From Papillibacter sp. (GTDB lineage Bacteria; Bacillota; Clostridia; Oscillospirales; Oscillospiraceae), in contig DUPW01000040.1 in NCBI GenBank assembly GCA_012838125.1, positions 1 through 39,664 on the forward strand: a stretch of DNA of 39,664 bases, written 5' to 3'. Numbering within the stretch: the first letter of the stretch is position 1; each line of letters opens with the position of its first letter. Position numbers and translations under genes: made by a program. The notes beneath the pieces were generated by a model, which was not told where the DNA came from, searched no databases, and was given only the letters and a program-made list of their open reading frames with translations. Of the stretch, positions 25,603 through 33,968 are shown piece after piece.

Positions 25603-26343
25603 TTAACCCAGCCACGCCGTGATGGGAATGGCGCTGAGCATCCCAATCACAAGACTTGCCGGCAGAGCGTAATCGGAAATCCAGCGGTATTTCAGCTTCT
25701 TCACGGCGATGCCCGCAAGGCACATCACAAGGGCGGACACAATCATAACGCAGACTGGGATAAGTCCCGCAGTGGAGCCTTGAAATACGCCGGACACATC
25801 GCAGAAGATAAAGCCGAGAAACGCCGCAATCATGCCGATGAACATGGCGTTGGAGAAAATCTCGGACCATTTCTTATCCCGCTTTTCAAGGTTAATCATG
25901 CCGCCTAAAACCTTCTTCGCCACAATGGGGCACAGCCAGACACCCACCAGAATACTCACGGTCATGACGATAACGATGGTGACGTACTGGTTTGCCGTCA
26001 GGTTCGTGACGGTGCCGAAAGTAAGCCCCATGGCGTTTTCGGCGTTCGTTGCGGCAATCGTCTCGTAAGACAGGGAGCCGATGACGCTCAACCTGAGCCA
26101 CGGCAGCGGCACGCCCAAATCCTTCGCCAGCGTCATAACGCCGATGACGATGGCCACGGCGGGCGCAATGGTGAAAATGGCGGCGGTCACGGCAACCTGC
26201 TTCATCCTAGCCCGGCTCATGCCGATTTCCTTGCCTCTTTTCAACGCTTTCACTAAAAAAAAGACGCTTTGCGCCAGCACGGCCGCAATAACAATGCCGG
26301 CCAAGATAAACAGGATGGGACTGTTTACACTAAATTCCAACAC
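25603..26343 (-). CDS. DUF5058-like integral membrane protein
   Basis: 246 residues with an N-terminal membrane helix, a basic cytoplasmic segment (KALKRGKEIGMSRARMKQ) and about six further helices. The segment PWLRLSVIGSLSYETIAA is characteristic of what I recall as DUF5058. Function unknown; probable channel or transporter subunit working with the next gene. The start codon is GTG with GGGGGG upstream. It is the first gene of the operon and has its own promoter. Confidence 0.8.
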   Translation of the reverse strand: MLEFSVNSPILFILAGIVIAAVLAQSVFFLVKALKRGKEIGMSRARMKQVAVTAAIFTIAPAVAIVIGVMTLAKDLGVPLPWLRLSVIGSLSYETIAATNAENAMGLTFGTVTNLTANQYVTIVIVMTVSILVGVWLCPIVAKKVLGGMINLEKRDKKWSEIFSNAMFIGMIAAFLGFIFCDVSGVFQGSTAGLIPVCVMIVSALVMCLAGIAVKKLKYRWISDYALPASLVIGMLSAIPITAWLG

Positions 26344-26369
26344 AAATTCCCCCCAATTTCGTTTTTACC

Positions 26370-26398
26370 ATTATAAACCGCTTTTGCCTTTAAAACAA
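26370..26398 (-). promoter_or_regulatory. Predicted promoter of the membrane-protein/M20 operon
   Basis: A perfect -10 TATAAT (26370-26375), a 17-bp spacer and -35 TTGTTT (26393-26398, 3/6) lie on the minus strand, 27 bp upstream of the GTG start. The rest of 26399-26586 contains nothing recognisable. Confidence 0.6.
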
Positions 26399-26586
26399 TG
26401 AAGAACCTCCCCGCCGCCATCATTTTTTAGCAGGCAGCCCGCCCGTCTCCCCCTATAAAAAAGCGCCCGCCGTGAAGCTCCCCAACATCGACCCATAACC
26501 CCCTTTAGACGGCAAGCCTTTCTCCATCGGCTCCGGGGGCAAGACCGCCATCTCCCGCAGAACTCGTTTATGTTTTTTGTTAAAGC

Positions 26587-26623
26587 AAAATCACCTCTAC
26601 GGCTTACACATAGAGGTGATTTT
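26587..26623 (-). terminator. Terminator of the cysteine-rich gene pair
   Basis: A 13-bp stem, AAAATCACCTCTA (26587-26599) with TAGAGGTGATTTT (26611-26623), has an 11-nt loop and T-rich flanks. It begins 21 nt past the stop of the second cysteine-rich gene. Confidence 0.85.
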
Positions 26624-26643
26624 TCAATCCGGCGCGGGGCTTT

Positions 26644-26934
26644 TTACGTATGTACGGCTTCTTTATTGGCGGTGTAGGAATTGTAGTGCTCTTTCAGTTC
26701 CTCGTATAAATCCTTCTGGCAGGTGGGCAGGTGCCCAAGGCACGCTTCAAATACAATGCACTTGCGGCAGTCGCCAAAGTTGGGGCACTTTGTGTTCCAG
26801 CATTCGCAGGAGAAATTGTCCGCCGCCTTGGCCGACTCCATGGCCACGCGCATCTCCCGTCCCGTCACCCGCGGGGGATTGTCCCTCCACTTATACTTAT
26901 TCGGCTGGGCCAGTATGTTTTTACAGCAATGCAT
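26644..26934 (-). CDS. Small cysteine-rich protein 1
   Basis: 96 residues with ten cysteines. Eight of them fall in one block beginning SCECWNTKCPNFGDCRKC and ending IVFEACLGHLPTC. The block repeats almost exactly in the neighbouring gene at 26990 (CDCWHTHCVLFGDCKKCIVF, then PTCQ), along with QPN..KWRD near the N-terminus and an L..L.EHY tail. The spacing suggests binding of zinc or an iron-sulfur cluster. It has no signal peptide, so it is probably cytoplasmic. I recall similar short 'FGDC..CI..H' proteins in anaerobes with no assigned function. AAAGGAG lies 7 nt before the ATG. Confidence 0.75.
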   Translation of the reverse strand: MHCCKNILAQPNKYKWRDNPPRVTGREMRVAMESAKAADNFSCECWNTKCPNFGDCRKCIVFEACLGHLPTCQKDLYEELKEHYNSYTANKEAVHT

Positions 26935-26989
26935 GCATATGCTCCTTTCGTCTTATTCCCGGGCGCCTTCTCCGCCCTGCGCCGGTGCG

Positions 26990-27496
26990 CTACTTGTCCC
27001 GGCTGAAGATGATATAGTGTTCCTCCAAATCTCCCAGCAGGGAGCGCTGGCAGGTAGGAAACTGCTTTAAGCACAGGTGAAAGACAATGCACTTTTTGCA
27101 GTCTCCGAAGAGGACGCAGTGGGTGTGCCAGCAATCGCACTGCATGTTGTGCGCCTGTTTCGCGCACTCGTAGGCCTCACGAAGTTCCTCTTTCGATGCG
27201 TCCTTGTAGTGGTCGCGCCATTTTTCCCGATTGGGCTGACAAAGGGGGTTTATGATTTCTACGGGCTCGGCGTCATCGCCGCCGAAGGGGTCTATCATCT
27301 TGTGAAATTCCGAAACGGCTTCCGGCCTGAGCAGGGCCGTGATGGCCTCGATGCGCTTTTGAAACGCCGCCGGGTCACCCTCTCCCTCCTGCGGGGGCCT
27401 GAAGAAATCCTCAAGGACCGCCTCCATTTCCTCCTTCTTCCCTTCACGGGTGCGTTCCATAATAAAGTCATGGAACAATTTCTGGCCGTTCTCCAT
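26990..27496 (-). CDS. Small cysteine-rich protein 2
   Basis: 168 residues. The C-terminal ~90 residues are a paralogue of the protein at 26644 (QPNREKWRD, CDCWHTHC, FGDCKKCIVF, FPTCQ). The extra N-terminal ~75 residues are acidic and helical with no cysteines (LFHDFIMERTREGKKEEMEA onward). It has the same probable metal or cluster site. It is the first gene of the pair, with AAAGGAG 9 nt before the ATG and 55 nt between the genes. It diverges from the cupin gene at 27828. Function unknown. Confidence 0.75.
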   Translation of the reverse strand: MENGQKLFHDFIMERTREGKKEEMEAVLEDFFRPPQEGEGDPAAFQKRIEAITALLRPEAVSEFHKMIDPFGGDDAEPVEIINPLCQPNREKWRDHYKDASKEELREAYECAKQAHNMQCDCWHTHCVLFGDCKKCIVFHLCLKQFPTCQRSLLGDLEEHYIIFSRDK

Positions 27497-27827
27497 TCTG
27501 CGATGCTCCTTTTACCTTTTTATTTTAATTTTATTCATTTTACATGGATGCGATTATTTTATCTTCTTCGGTTTTGTACATTGTCACCATAGCACAGGGC
27601 ATAAGTCCTGTCAAAGATAATCTTCCTGTAAACAAACTTGTGCAGATTATTAACGCGATTGTTGAAAAATGGTAATATTTTCGTTAACAAAAGAGTGTTT
27701 ATAAGGAGCAGGTTACCGGAGCGCTCTCATCTGCTTCTTTTTTCCTTTAAAGATGTTGCATAAACGCCGTCTGTGTTATAGACTAAATTCCATAATTACC
27801 ATACCCATCCAAAAAGGAGGAAACGAA
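27497..27827. promoter_or_regulatory. Divergent control region between cysteine-rich and cupin genes
   Basis: An AT-rich 331-bp gap with no gene. On the plus strand GGAGCAG (27705-27711) can pair with CTGCTTC (27731-27737), and six T residues follow (27738-27743). This is a weak terminator-like hairpin in the leader of the cupin gene. No promoter is clear enough to place. Confidence 0.35.
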
Positions 27828-28301
27828 ATGGCAGACATGCCCATCATTAAAAACGTAAAGCGGGACGAGAACGTATTCGAGCTGAAACCCTGGAAATCCA
27901 TCCACGACACGATTACAAAGCCGATGGTCACAGGTCTCGGCCCCGGCGACATTAAGGAATCCGCCCTTTCCATGGGATTTGCCTACATCACAGCGCCGGA
28001 CGTCCTCGGCAGTCCCACCCACGTTCACCCCTTTGATCAATGGGTTTACCTCATCGGCGCCGAGGATTTCACGGAGTTTGACGCGGACGTGGAGTTCACC
28101 CTGGGCGACAAGGTCATCCAGATTAACTACCCCTGCTACATATTCATCCCCAAAGGCACCAAACACTGCCCCCTTACGATAAAGCGCGTGGGCAAGCCCT
28201 TCCTTTTCGTTGACGCCAGCATCACCCAGGAGGCCTCCGTCCGCCCGGACACCATCTCCAGCACAAAACGCCCCACCTATCAGGCTCTCAATAACGACTA
28301 A
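27828..28301 (+). CDS. Cupin-fold protein (variant ligand set)
   Basis: 157 residues, single cupin domain. It is related to the double cupin at 30846: DFTEFDADVEFTLG here matches the IFDFDAEIEFWFG segment there, and PKGTKHCPLTIKRVGKP matches PPGFWHGPINYKRIGKP. The first metal motif is H65-V-H67-P-F-D-Q71, so the usual Glu is Gln. A later His (KHCP) completes the likely site. No Cys-rich tail is present. Cupins include dioxygenases, isomerases and decarboxylases, and no reaction can be assigned. A strong RBS, AGGAGG, lies 7 nt before the ATG, which fixes the start. Confidence 0.85.
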   Translation: MADMPIIKNVKRDENVFELKPWKSIHDTITKPMVTGLGPGDIKESALSMGFAYITAPDVLGSPTHVHPFDQWVYLIGAEDFTEFDADVEFTLGDKVIQINYPCYIFIPKGTKHCPLTIKRVGKPFLFVDASITQEASVRPDTISSTKRPTYQALNND

Positions 28302-28311
28302 AAACCCGGAG

Positions 28312-28359
28312 AAAGCAAAGGAACGCAAAGCCTTACGGCATCATGTTCTTTTGCTTTTT
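28312..28359 (+). terminator. Terminator-like hairpin between the two small cupin genes
   Basis: AAAGCAAAGGAAC (28312-28324) pairs with GTTCTTTTGCTTT (28345-28357), 13 bp with one G-U pair, and a T run extends to 28359. It would separate the two cupins or give partial read-through. Confidence 0.65.
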
Positions 28360-28394
28360 CCTTATCCGTACATTGTAGTTAAGAGGATAGTGCC

Positions 28395-28742
28395 ATGCTG
28401 AAAAAAGTGAACTTAAAAGAGCAGGCGGACAGCCTTGACTCCCTCTTTACCTATCTGCACGTGGGCGACTTAAACGACCACGTTATGCACGTTCTGAAAG
28501 CTGAGGACAGAACCCTTGATTTCCAGATTCACGAGCACTCCGACGAGATGTTTTACTGCATAGAAGGGCGCTTTCAAATCGAGCTGGACGACGGCTTTGT
28601 GGACATCGAGGAGGGGGATTTCATTGTCATCCCCAAGGGCGTGCGCCATCGCCCTGTGTGCAAAAGCCTCGTCAAATGCCTGCTCATTGAGCGCGCCGGC
28701 ACCTTAAATAAAGACAACACCGGCGGGGCCTATGGCGGGTAA
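28395..28742 (+). CDS. Small cupin domain protein
   Basis: 115 residues, a canonical single-domain cupin unlike the DAEIEFWLGE family around it. Motif 1 is IHEHSDEMFYCIEGRF (His46, His48, Glu51) and motif 2 is GDFIVIPKGVRHRPVC, with a conserved Gly-Asp and the last His ligand. It probably binds a divalent metal in the cytoplasm and may act as an isomerase, an epimerase-like enzyme or a ligand-sensing protein. The substrate is unknown. The RBS AGAGGAT is moderate. The next gene is the regulator at 29012. Confidence 0.88.
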   Translation: MLKKVNLKEQADSLDSLFTYLHVGDLNDHVMHVLKAEDRTLDFQIHEHSDEMFYCIEGRFQIELDDGFVDIEEGDFIVIPKGVRHRPVCKSLVKCLLIERAGTLNKDNTGGAYGG

Positions 28743-28765
28743 ATCGTAATTCTTAAGAAGCGAAA

Positions 28766-28804
28766 GGGGGGCTTTTGACTGCGTATAGCAGCCAAAAGCG
28801 CCCT
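28766..28804 (+). other. Imperfect hairpin after the small cupin gene
   Basis: A GGGGGGCTTTTGACTGC segment can pair with GCAGCCAAAAGCGCCC, with two mismatches, about 25 nt after the stop. There is no T run. Possible 3' end element. Confidence 0.35.
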
Positions 28805-28970
28805 CTGCTCTCAGCGCCGTTTTGCTTCGCCCCGGGGCCGGCAAAACCCTCTGGCGATTGAATAATCCGCTAAAACCGCCTGCCTGTACCTTGTATTTTG
28901 GTAATTATGGCTTTATTTCCCTCCTAAACACTGGATAACCTGCCCATGGTATGTGGCTGACCGGGATGTA

Positions 28971-29005
28971 TATAATTATTCTGAAGGCAGGTGTGCATAG
29001 GAGGG
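28971..29005 (+). promoter_or_regulatory. TATAAT box and strong RBS before the regulator gene
   Basis: TATAAT at 28971-28976 has no good -35 box at the right distance. AGGAGGG at 28999-29005 lies 6 nt before a TTG codon and decides the start at 29012. If the -10 is real, the mRNA leader is only about 30 nt. Confidence 0.4.
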
Positions 29006-29011
29006 CTGACA

Positions 29012-30664
29012 TTGGTCAAGGTCGCGTGTTTATCCCACGCGCAAGGCGTCGTGGATGCTGTTAACCAAGTCAAATCTCAATTTAACCTCGACTTCGTCTT
29101 TAACAAAAAGGCCGACGTCGAGGAGACAGAGACGCTCGTCGCGCAGGCGCAGGCCGGCGGGGCGGATGTTATTCTGTCCTTCGGCATCCCCCTGCCCTCC
29201 GACTGCGGGCACGCCCACCCCCTTGTGATTCCCGTGGAGCCGGCCACTTTCGGCACCCGCAGTGCGCCGGAACGAAGCGCCGTTGCCCTGATGCTGCGCA
29301 GCGTGGAGCTGTTCGCCCGCTCCTTTACCATGGCCCGCCGGCTCAAAGCCACGAAGGAGGCCATTTTAGAAAACGCCATGAGCGGCATCATCGTCGTTGA
29401 CGAGCGGGGAAACATCCTGCACATCAACGAGAGCGCCAAGAGCATAATTGACTGTCGGGACAAAACCGTCATCGGTCTCTACCTGCTCAACGTCTTCCCG
29501 GCGTTTGAAAAGGAGGAGCTGGATTCGGTTTTGACGAAGGGCACCCAGCTCTTTTCCTCCAGCATCAAGGTGCGAACCGGAACGCTCATCGTAAAAGCCG
29601 ACCCCATCGACTGCGCCGGAGAAATTATCGGTGCCGTCCTGTTCCTGCAGCGCGGGAAGACAACGCCGAAACGCCTCTCCCGCTCCCAGAGTGAAATGGG
29701 CCTCGGTTTCGTGGCCCACCAGCGGTTTGACGATTTTTCATACAGTTCCCTTGTCTACGACCGGCTCGTGAAGCAGGCAAAAGCCGCGGCCTATACGGAC
29801 GCGCCCATCCTCCTCCGGGGCGAGGAAGGGACGGAGCTGCTCAGCTTTGCCCAATGTATCCACAACGAGAGCAGCCGCCACGGGGCCAGCTTCGTCGAGG
29901 TGGAATGCGACGCGTGGACCATGGAGCATATCGACGAGATTTTGTTCGGGGAAAAGCACGCCCACGAAGAGAGCCTCGCCAAAAAGTGCATCGTCACCCA
30001 CGCCGAGGGCGGGACGCTGTTTCTCAGTCACATTGAGCGCCTTTCAAACGAGCTGCAGTATCGCGTTTGCCGGCTCATTAAAGGGCAGTACATACTCAAC
30101 GGCGACAGCCGAAGCCGACCGGCGGATGTGCGCGTCATCGCCGCCGCCTGTCAGGACCTCAAGGAGCTTGCGGCGGCGGGGAAGTTTCGAAGCGACCTGT
30201 ACTATGCACTGAACGTCCTTTCACTTGAAATCCCCCCGCTCAGAGAGCGGAAAGAGGACATTCAAAGCTGGATTGAATTCTTCTTCGACTATTACTGCGA
30301 AGCCTATTCAAAGCCCGTCATCCTCTCCAAGGGGGCACTGCGCAGTATCTGCGCGTACGACTGGCCCGGCAACATGACGCAACTTGAAAACTTCTGCCAG
30401 CGCATCATTTTGATGACGCCCCACCGGAGCATCAGCGAGGCCTTCGTCCGCAGCGAGCTGGACAAAACGGAGTACGCCGCGCCGCACCATGCCGCCTCCC
30501 CCTCCCCGGCCGTCCATCGAAACAAGGAGGCCCAGAAAATCGTGGAGGCCCTCCGACGCAACCGGGGCAACCGGATAAAAACCGCCGGCGAGCTGGGCAT
30601 CAGCAAAACAACCCTCTGGCGTCTCATGCAGAAATACGGCATTACGGAAGACTATATCCTCTAA
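29012..30664 (+). CDS. Sigma-54-activator-like regulator with degenerate AAA+ domain
   Basis: 550 residues from the TTG start. The N-terminal ~105 residues resemble a shortened PrpR_N-type ligand domain. A PAS domain follows (113-213, SGIIVVDERGNILHINESA), then a sigma-54-interaction-type AAA+ domain (about 235-435), and a FIS-type HTH at the C-terminus (IKTAGELGISKTTLWRLMQK). The AAA+ domain keeps the fold landmarks GGTLFL, FRSDLYY and LNVLSLEIPPLRERKEDI, but its active motifs are broken. The Walker A reads GEEGTELL, without the Gly-Lys. The GAFTGA loop is replaced by GEKHAHEES. The Walker B ends SHI in place of DEI. It therefore probably cannot drive sigma-54 open-complex formation and may act as a sigma-70-type activator or repressor, as TyrR does. 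The likely targets are the flanking cupin genes. Confidence 0.9.
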   Translation: MVKVACLSHAQGVVDAVNQVKSQFNLDFVFNKKADVEETETLVAQAQAGGADVILSFGIPLPSDCGHAHPLVIPVEPATFGTRSAPERSAVALMLRSVELFARSFTMARRLKATKEAILENAMSGIIVVDERGNILHINESAKSIIDCRDKTVIGLYLLNVFPAFEKEELDSVLTKGTQLFSSSIKVRTGTLIVKADPIDCAGEIIGAVLFLQRGKTTPKRLSRSQSEMGLGFVAHQRFDDFSYSSLVYDRLVKQAKAAAYTDAPILLRGEEGTELLSFAQCIHNESSRHGASFVEVECDAWTMEHIDEILFGEKHAHEESLAKKCIVTHAEGGTLFLSHIERLSNELQYRVCRLIKGQYILNGDSRSRPADVRVIAAACQDLKELAAAGKFRSDLYYALNVLSLEIPPLRERKEDIQSWIEFFFDYYCEAYSKPVILSKGALRSICAYDWPGNMTQLENFCQRIILMTPHRSISEAFVRSELDKTEYAAPHHAASPSPAVHRNKEAQKIVEALRRNRGNRIKTAGELGISKTTLWRLMQKYGITEDYIL

Positions 30665-30725
30665 CCGAACCGTTTCATTTCCGGCGGATTTCTGAAACGT
30701 TCGTTTCAAATCGGTGTAATTTTGG

Positions 30726-30762
30726 AAGTACCCCACATTCTGGATGTGGGGTACTTTGTTTT
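30726..30762 (+). terminator. Terminator of the regulator gene
   Basis: A perfect 13-bp stem, AAGTACCCCACAT (30726-30738) with ATGTGGGGTACTT (30744-30756), has a 5-nt loop and is followed by TTGTTTT. It lies 61 nt after the stop codon. Confidence 0.88.
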
Positions 30763-30845
30763 GCCCGTCAATGGATTTTTACGGGTCCTTGTCTTAAGCT
30801 GGAATTGGTAAATTGCATAGTTTTTACGAAGGAGTGATTATCGGG

Positions 30846-32027
30846 ATGGGCCAGTTTGACGAATATATCTACACCCTGCCGAAGGATTATCACGAATGGG
30901 GTTCAACGTATGCGTCCCCCAGAGCGTATTTCCGCGGTGTGGAGAGTATCTGGGGCGCCCGTCTGAATATGGGTTTTTCAGCCGTTCTGCGGGAGCACGT
31001 CGCCCAGTTTCCCCACATCCACCACGCCGTGGAGGAGTATTACTGGTTCCTCGGAACGGATTTAACGCGCATATTCGATTTCGACGCGGAAATCGAATTC
31101 TGGTTCGGCGAAGACCCCGACGCGCTGGAGAAGTTCACCATCACGTCGCCGACCCTCGTGCGCATCCCGCCGGGGTTCTGGCACGGCCCCATCAACTACA
31201 AGCGCATCGGGAAACCCGTCACCTTCTCCTCCATGTATTTTGACGGGGAATCGTCGAAAATCTGCCGCCGCGTCCATCCCGACGGGAGAGTCGACTATCC
31301 CTATCTCTACACCAACCAGAAGCGCTGCACCTTCGACAAGACGAAGGCCTGTGTCTACTGCGGCCGCTGCTTTGAGCGGACCCACGGCCGCTCGTCGGAG
31401 GGGGAGACGACGTATTTTAACCACCCGAAGCTCGCCTTTACCAACGCGTGGATTGAAAAACTCCTCACGTCCCCGCCGGCGCCCCGCAGCGGCAAGTACG
31501 ACCAGTATATCTTCACCTTCACGCCGGAGTACCACCAGTGGGGGGACACTTTTGCGAGTCCCAGGGCGAAGTTCCGGGGCGTCACGCAGATGCCCGGGGT
31601 GAAGTTTTTCGGGGGATTTAGCGTTGTCATGGGCCCGAATGTCATGGAGGTGCCCCACTTCCACCACGCCAACGAGGAGTACCTCTGGTTCACCGGCGCC
31701 AACATCGAAAACATCTTCGATTTCGACGCAGAAATCGAAATCTCCCTCGGCTGGGACCCGGACAATATGCGCACCATCACCATCACGGAGCCTACGGTGG
31801 TCCGCGTCCCGCCCAACCTGTGGCACTGCCCGATTAACTTTAAGCGCATTGGAAAGCCCGTTGGGTTCCTTCCGGTGTACCCCGACGGTGACTGGTCGAA
31901 AATCATCCGGCAGAAGGATGAAAACGGCGAAAACGAATACGTCTATGAAGCCGCAAGCCTCAGGCGCTGTGTCTATGACGGATCGAAGCAATGCGTATAC
32001 TGCGGGAAGTGCTTTACGGACAAATAG
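30846..32027 (+). CDS. Tandem double cupin with two CxxCxxC tails
   Basis: 393 residues made of two homologous halves, each a cupin followed by a cysteine tail. Half 1 has PHIHHAVEEYYWF (His57, His59, Glu63/64), DFDAEIEFWFGEDPD, and RIPPGFWHGPINYKRIGKP, then the tail CTFDKTKACVYCGRCF. Half 2 has PHFHHANEEYLWF, DFDAEIEISLGWDPD, and RVPPNLWHCPINFKRIGKP, then the tail CVYDGSKQCVYCGKCF. Both tails fit C-x7-C-x2-C-x2-C, spacing suitable for a zinc or [4Fe-4S] site. I know no characterised enzyme with this architecture. The ATG at 30846 is chosen over 30813 because AGGAG lies upstream of it. It is the first gene of the plus-strand operon leading into the Opp-type importer. Confidence 0.85.
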   Translation: MGQFDEYIYTLPKDYHEWGSTYASPRAYFRGVESIWGARLNMGFSAVLREHVAQFPHIHHAVEEYYWFLGTDLTRIFDFDAEIEFWFGEDPDALEKFTITSPTLVRIPPGFWHGPINYKRIGKPVTFSSMYFDGESSKICRRVHPDGRVDYPYLYTNQKRCTFDKTKACVYCGRCFERTHGRSSEGETTYFNHPKLAFTNAWIEKLLTSPPAPRSGKYDQYIFTFTPEYHQWGDTFASPRAKFRGVTQMPGVKFFGGFSVVMGPNVMEVPHFHHANEEYLWFTGANIENIFDFDAEIEISLGWDPDNMRTITITEPTVVRVPPNLWHCPINFKRIGKPVGFLPVYPDGDWSKIIRQKDENGENEYVYEAASLRRCVYDGSKQCVYCGKCFTDK

Positions 32028-32121
32028 ACCGCAGCCATGGGGCAAAAACAGACAGCAAGGAGAAAAACATCAAATGACAGCGTAAACATACAGAGTTTGG
32101 GAGGAAAAGGGGTATGAACGG

Positions 32122-33105
32122 TTGACAAGGTATATTATCAGACGACTTTTGTGGATGATTCCCGTTGTGCTGGGCGTCACCCTCATCGTCATGCTGCTTC
32201 TGGAGCTGACGCCCGGCGACCCGGCCCGGCAACTGCTGGGCAACTTCGCCACGGAGGAGGAGATTGCCCAGGCCCGGGAGGATATGGGGCTGAACAGGCC
32301 GCTTTTGACGCGGTATGTGGACTACTTAGCGGGGGTAACCCGCGGAAATCTCGGCGTCTCCTACTTTACGAAAGGCAACGTGTGGGATGACATTATGGAG
32401 CGCTTCCCGTATACGCTCTTGATAGTCACCATCAGTATGCTCATCGCTATTGTGACCGGCATCCCAATCGGCGTGTACGCCGCCACGCACCAGTACACAT
32501 GGAAGGATAACGCCTCCATCGTGGCGTCGCTGTTTTGCGTGTCCATGCCGAACTTCTGGTTTGCCCTCATCCTTGTAAACATCTTCGCCATCAAGCTGGG
32601 CTGGGTAAAGCCCTTCGGAATCGAGACGTGGCAAGGCTGGATACTCCCCTCCGTCTCCCTTTCCATCGGTTACTCGGCCACCCTCGCCCGCCAGACACGC
32701 TCCAGTATGTTAGAGCAAATTCGGCAGGACTACGTGGTGACGGCCCGGGCCAAGGGGCAGTCGGAGCACATCGTCATTTACAAGCACGCGCTGAAAAACG
32801 CCATGATTCCGATTATCACCATCGTGGGCTCCGTCTTTGGCGCATCCCTGGGCGGCGCCGTCATCGCTGAGACGATTTTCGCCATTCCCGGCCTCGGCAG
32901 CTACACCTTAAGCGCCCTGACCTCCCGGGACTATCCCGTGGTGCAGGGCAGCGTGCTGTACTTCGCCGTGATGTACAGCGTCATCCTCCTCTTGGTGGAT
33001 ATCGTCTATTCAATGGTGGACCCCCGTATCCGCTCGCAGTTTGTGGGGACGAAAAAGCGCACCCGAAAAGAGAAAAAGCAAGAGGGCGAGGTGGTTTCCC
33101 AGTGA
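32122..33105 (+). CDS. Opp/Dpp-type ABC importer permease (DppB-like)
   Basis: 327 residues with six predicted membrane helices. The N-terminus MTRYIIRRLLWMIPVVLGV and the motif LARQTRSSMLEQIRQDYVV followed by TARAKG are the classical DppB/OppB signatures, including the EAA-type loop that contacts the ATPases. The start codon is TTG, with AAGGGG about 9 nt upstream. The gene overlaps the next permease by 4 nt (translational coupling). Confidence 0.95.
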   Translation: MTRYIIRRLLWMIPVVLGVTLIVMLLLELTPGDPARQLLGNFATEEEIAQAREDMGLNRPLLTRYVDYLAGVTRGNLGVSYFTKGNVWDDIMERFPYTLLIVTISMLIAIVTGIPIGVYAATHQYTWKDNASIVASLFCVSMPNFWFALILVNIFAIKLGWVKPFGIETWQGWILPSVSLSIGYSATLARQTRSSMLEQIRQDYVVTARAKGQSEHIVIYKHALKNAMIPIITIVGSVFGASLGGAVIAETIFAIPGLGSYTLSALTSRDYPVVQGSVLYFAVMYSVILLLVDIVYSMVDPRIRSQFVGTKKRTRKEKKQEGEVVSQ

Positions 33106-33956
33106 AGACAAAGAAACGCGGCCGTTTCGGCGAAACGTGGTATCGGCTGAAGAAGAACAAGGCCGCCGTTATCGGGCTCGTTATCGTCGTTATCGTCCTT
33201 CTTGTGGCCATCTTCGCTCCGCTTCTTGCGCCCTACTCCTACGATACGCAGGATTTGGTCAACGCCTACGCGGGGCCGAGCAAAGAGCACCTTTTGGGCA
33301 CGGATAAGTTCGGGCGCGACAACTTAAGCCGCCTGATTTGGGGTTCCCGCAACTCCCTCATCATGGGCCTCGGCTGCGTCGCCCTGGGCACATTGTTCGG
33401 CATCACCATCGGTTCCATCGCCGGTTATTTCGGCGGGCGGATTGACATTATCATCATGCGCATTATGGACATCTTCTCCTGCGTGCCGATGCTCCTGATG
33501 TGCGTCGTCATCGCCGCCATTTTAGGGCCCAGCATCCAAAACGCCATCATCGCCATCGCCATTTCCACGACGCCCTCCTGCGCCCGCCTCATCCGCGCCA
33601 ATATTCTCACGGTGCGGGACAAGGAATTCGTGGAAGCGGCCAAGGCCATTGATGCGAAAAGCCCCCACATCATCATCCGGCATATTCTCCCCAACGCCAT
33701 TGCGCCGACTATCGTGGCCACCACGATGAACATCGGCAACTCCATCATCGCCGGAGCAACGCTCAGTTTCATCGGGCTGGGGGCGCAGGCGCCCCTTGCC
33801 GAATGGGGGGCCATGCTCTCCGAAGGCCGCAACTACATGCGCCAGCACATGGAGCTGGTTCTCTATCCCGGTATCTGCATCATGATAACGGTCTTGGCCT
33901 TTAACCTTCTCGGCGACGGGCTCAGAGATGCCCTCGACCCGAGACTGAAGAATTAA
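33102..33956 (+). CDS. Opp/Dpp-type ABC importer permease (DppC-like)
   Basis: 284 residues with six predicted membrane helices. The N-terminal OppC_N segment has a helix near 24-44 followed by APYSYDTQDL and LLGTDKFGRDNLSRLIWGSR, which are DppC/OppC hallmarks. The EAA loop reads TVRDKEFVEAAKAIDAKSPH. The GTG start overlaps the stop of the preceding gene (GTGA). It forms the channel with the DppB-like subunit. Confidence 0.95.
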   Translation: MKTKKRGRFGETWYRLKKNKAAVIGLVIVVIVLLVAIFAPLLAPYSYDTQDLVNAYAGPSKEHLLGTDKFGRDNLSRLIWGSRNSLIMGLGCVALGTLFGITIGSIAGYFGGRIDIIIMRIMDIFSCVPMLLMCVVIAAILGPSIQNAIIAIAISTTPSCARLIRANILTVRDKEFVEAAKAIDAKSPHIIIRHILPNAIAPTIVATTMNIGNSIIAGATLSFIGLGAQAPLAEWGAMLSEGRNYMRQHMELVLYPGICIMITVLAFNLLGDGLRDALDPRLKN

Positions 33957-33968
33957 GGGAGGCCGGAA

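Noticed and set aside
26990..27496. Small subunit of a 4-hydroxyphenylacetate decarboxylase-type GRE
   Set aside because: It is cysteine-rich and there is a GRE in the window, but the cysteine spacing and length do not match the HpdC sequence I recall, and the gene is far from the GRE.
30790..30830. Sigma-54 (-24/-12) promoter before the double cupin, suggested by TGGAATTGG and TTGCAT
   Set aside because: The spacing between the GG and GC elements is wrong (12 or 6 in place of 10), and the neighbouring activator looks ATPase-dead.
31062..32045. 327-residue open frame antisense to the double cupin
   Set aside because: It is the shadow of a conserved coding region, rich in Arg/Val/Gly runs typical of antisense frames.
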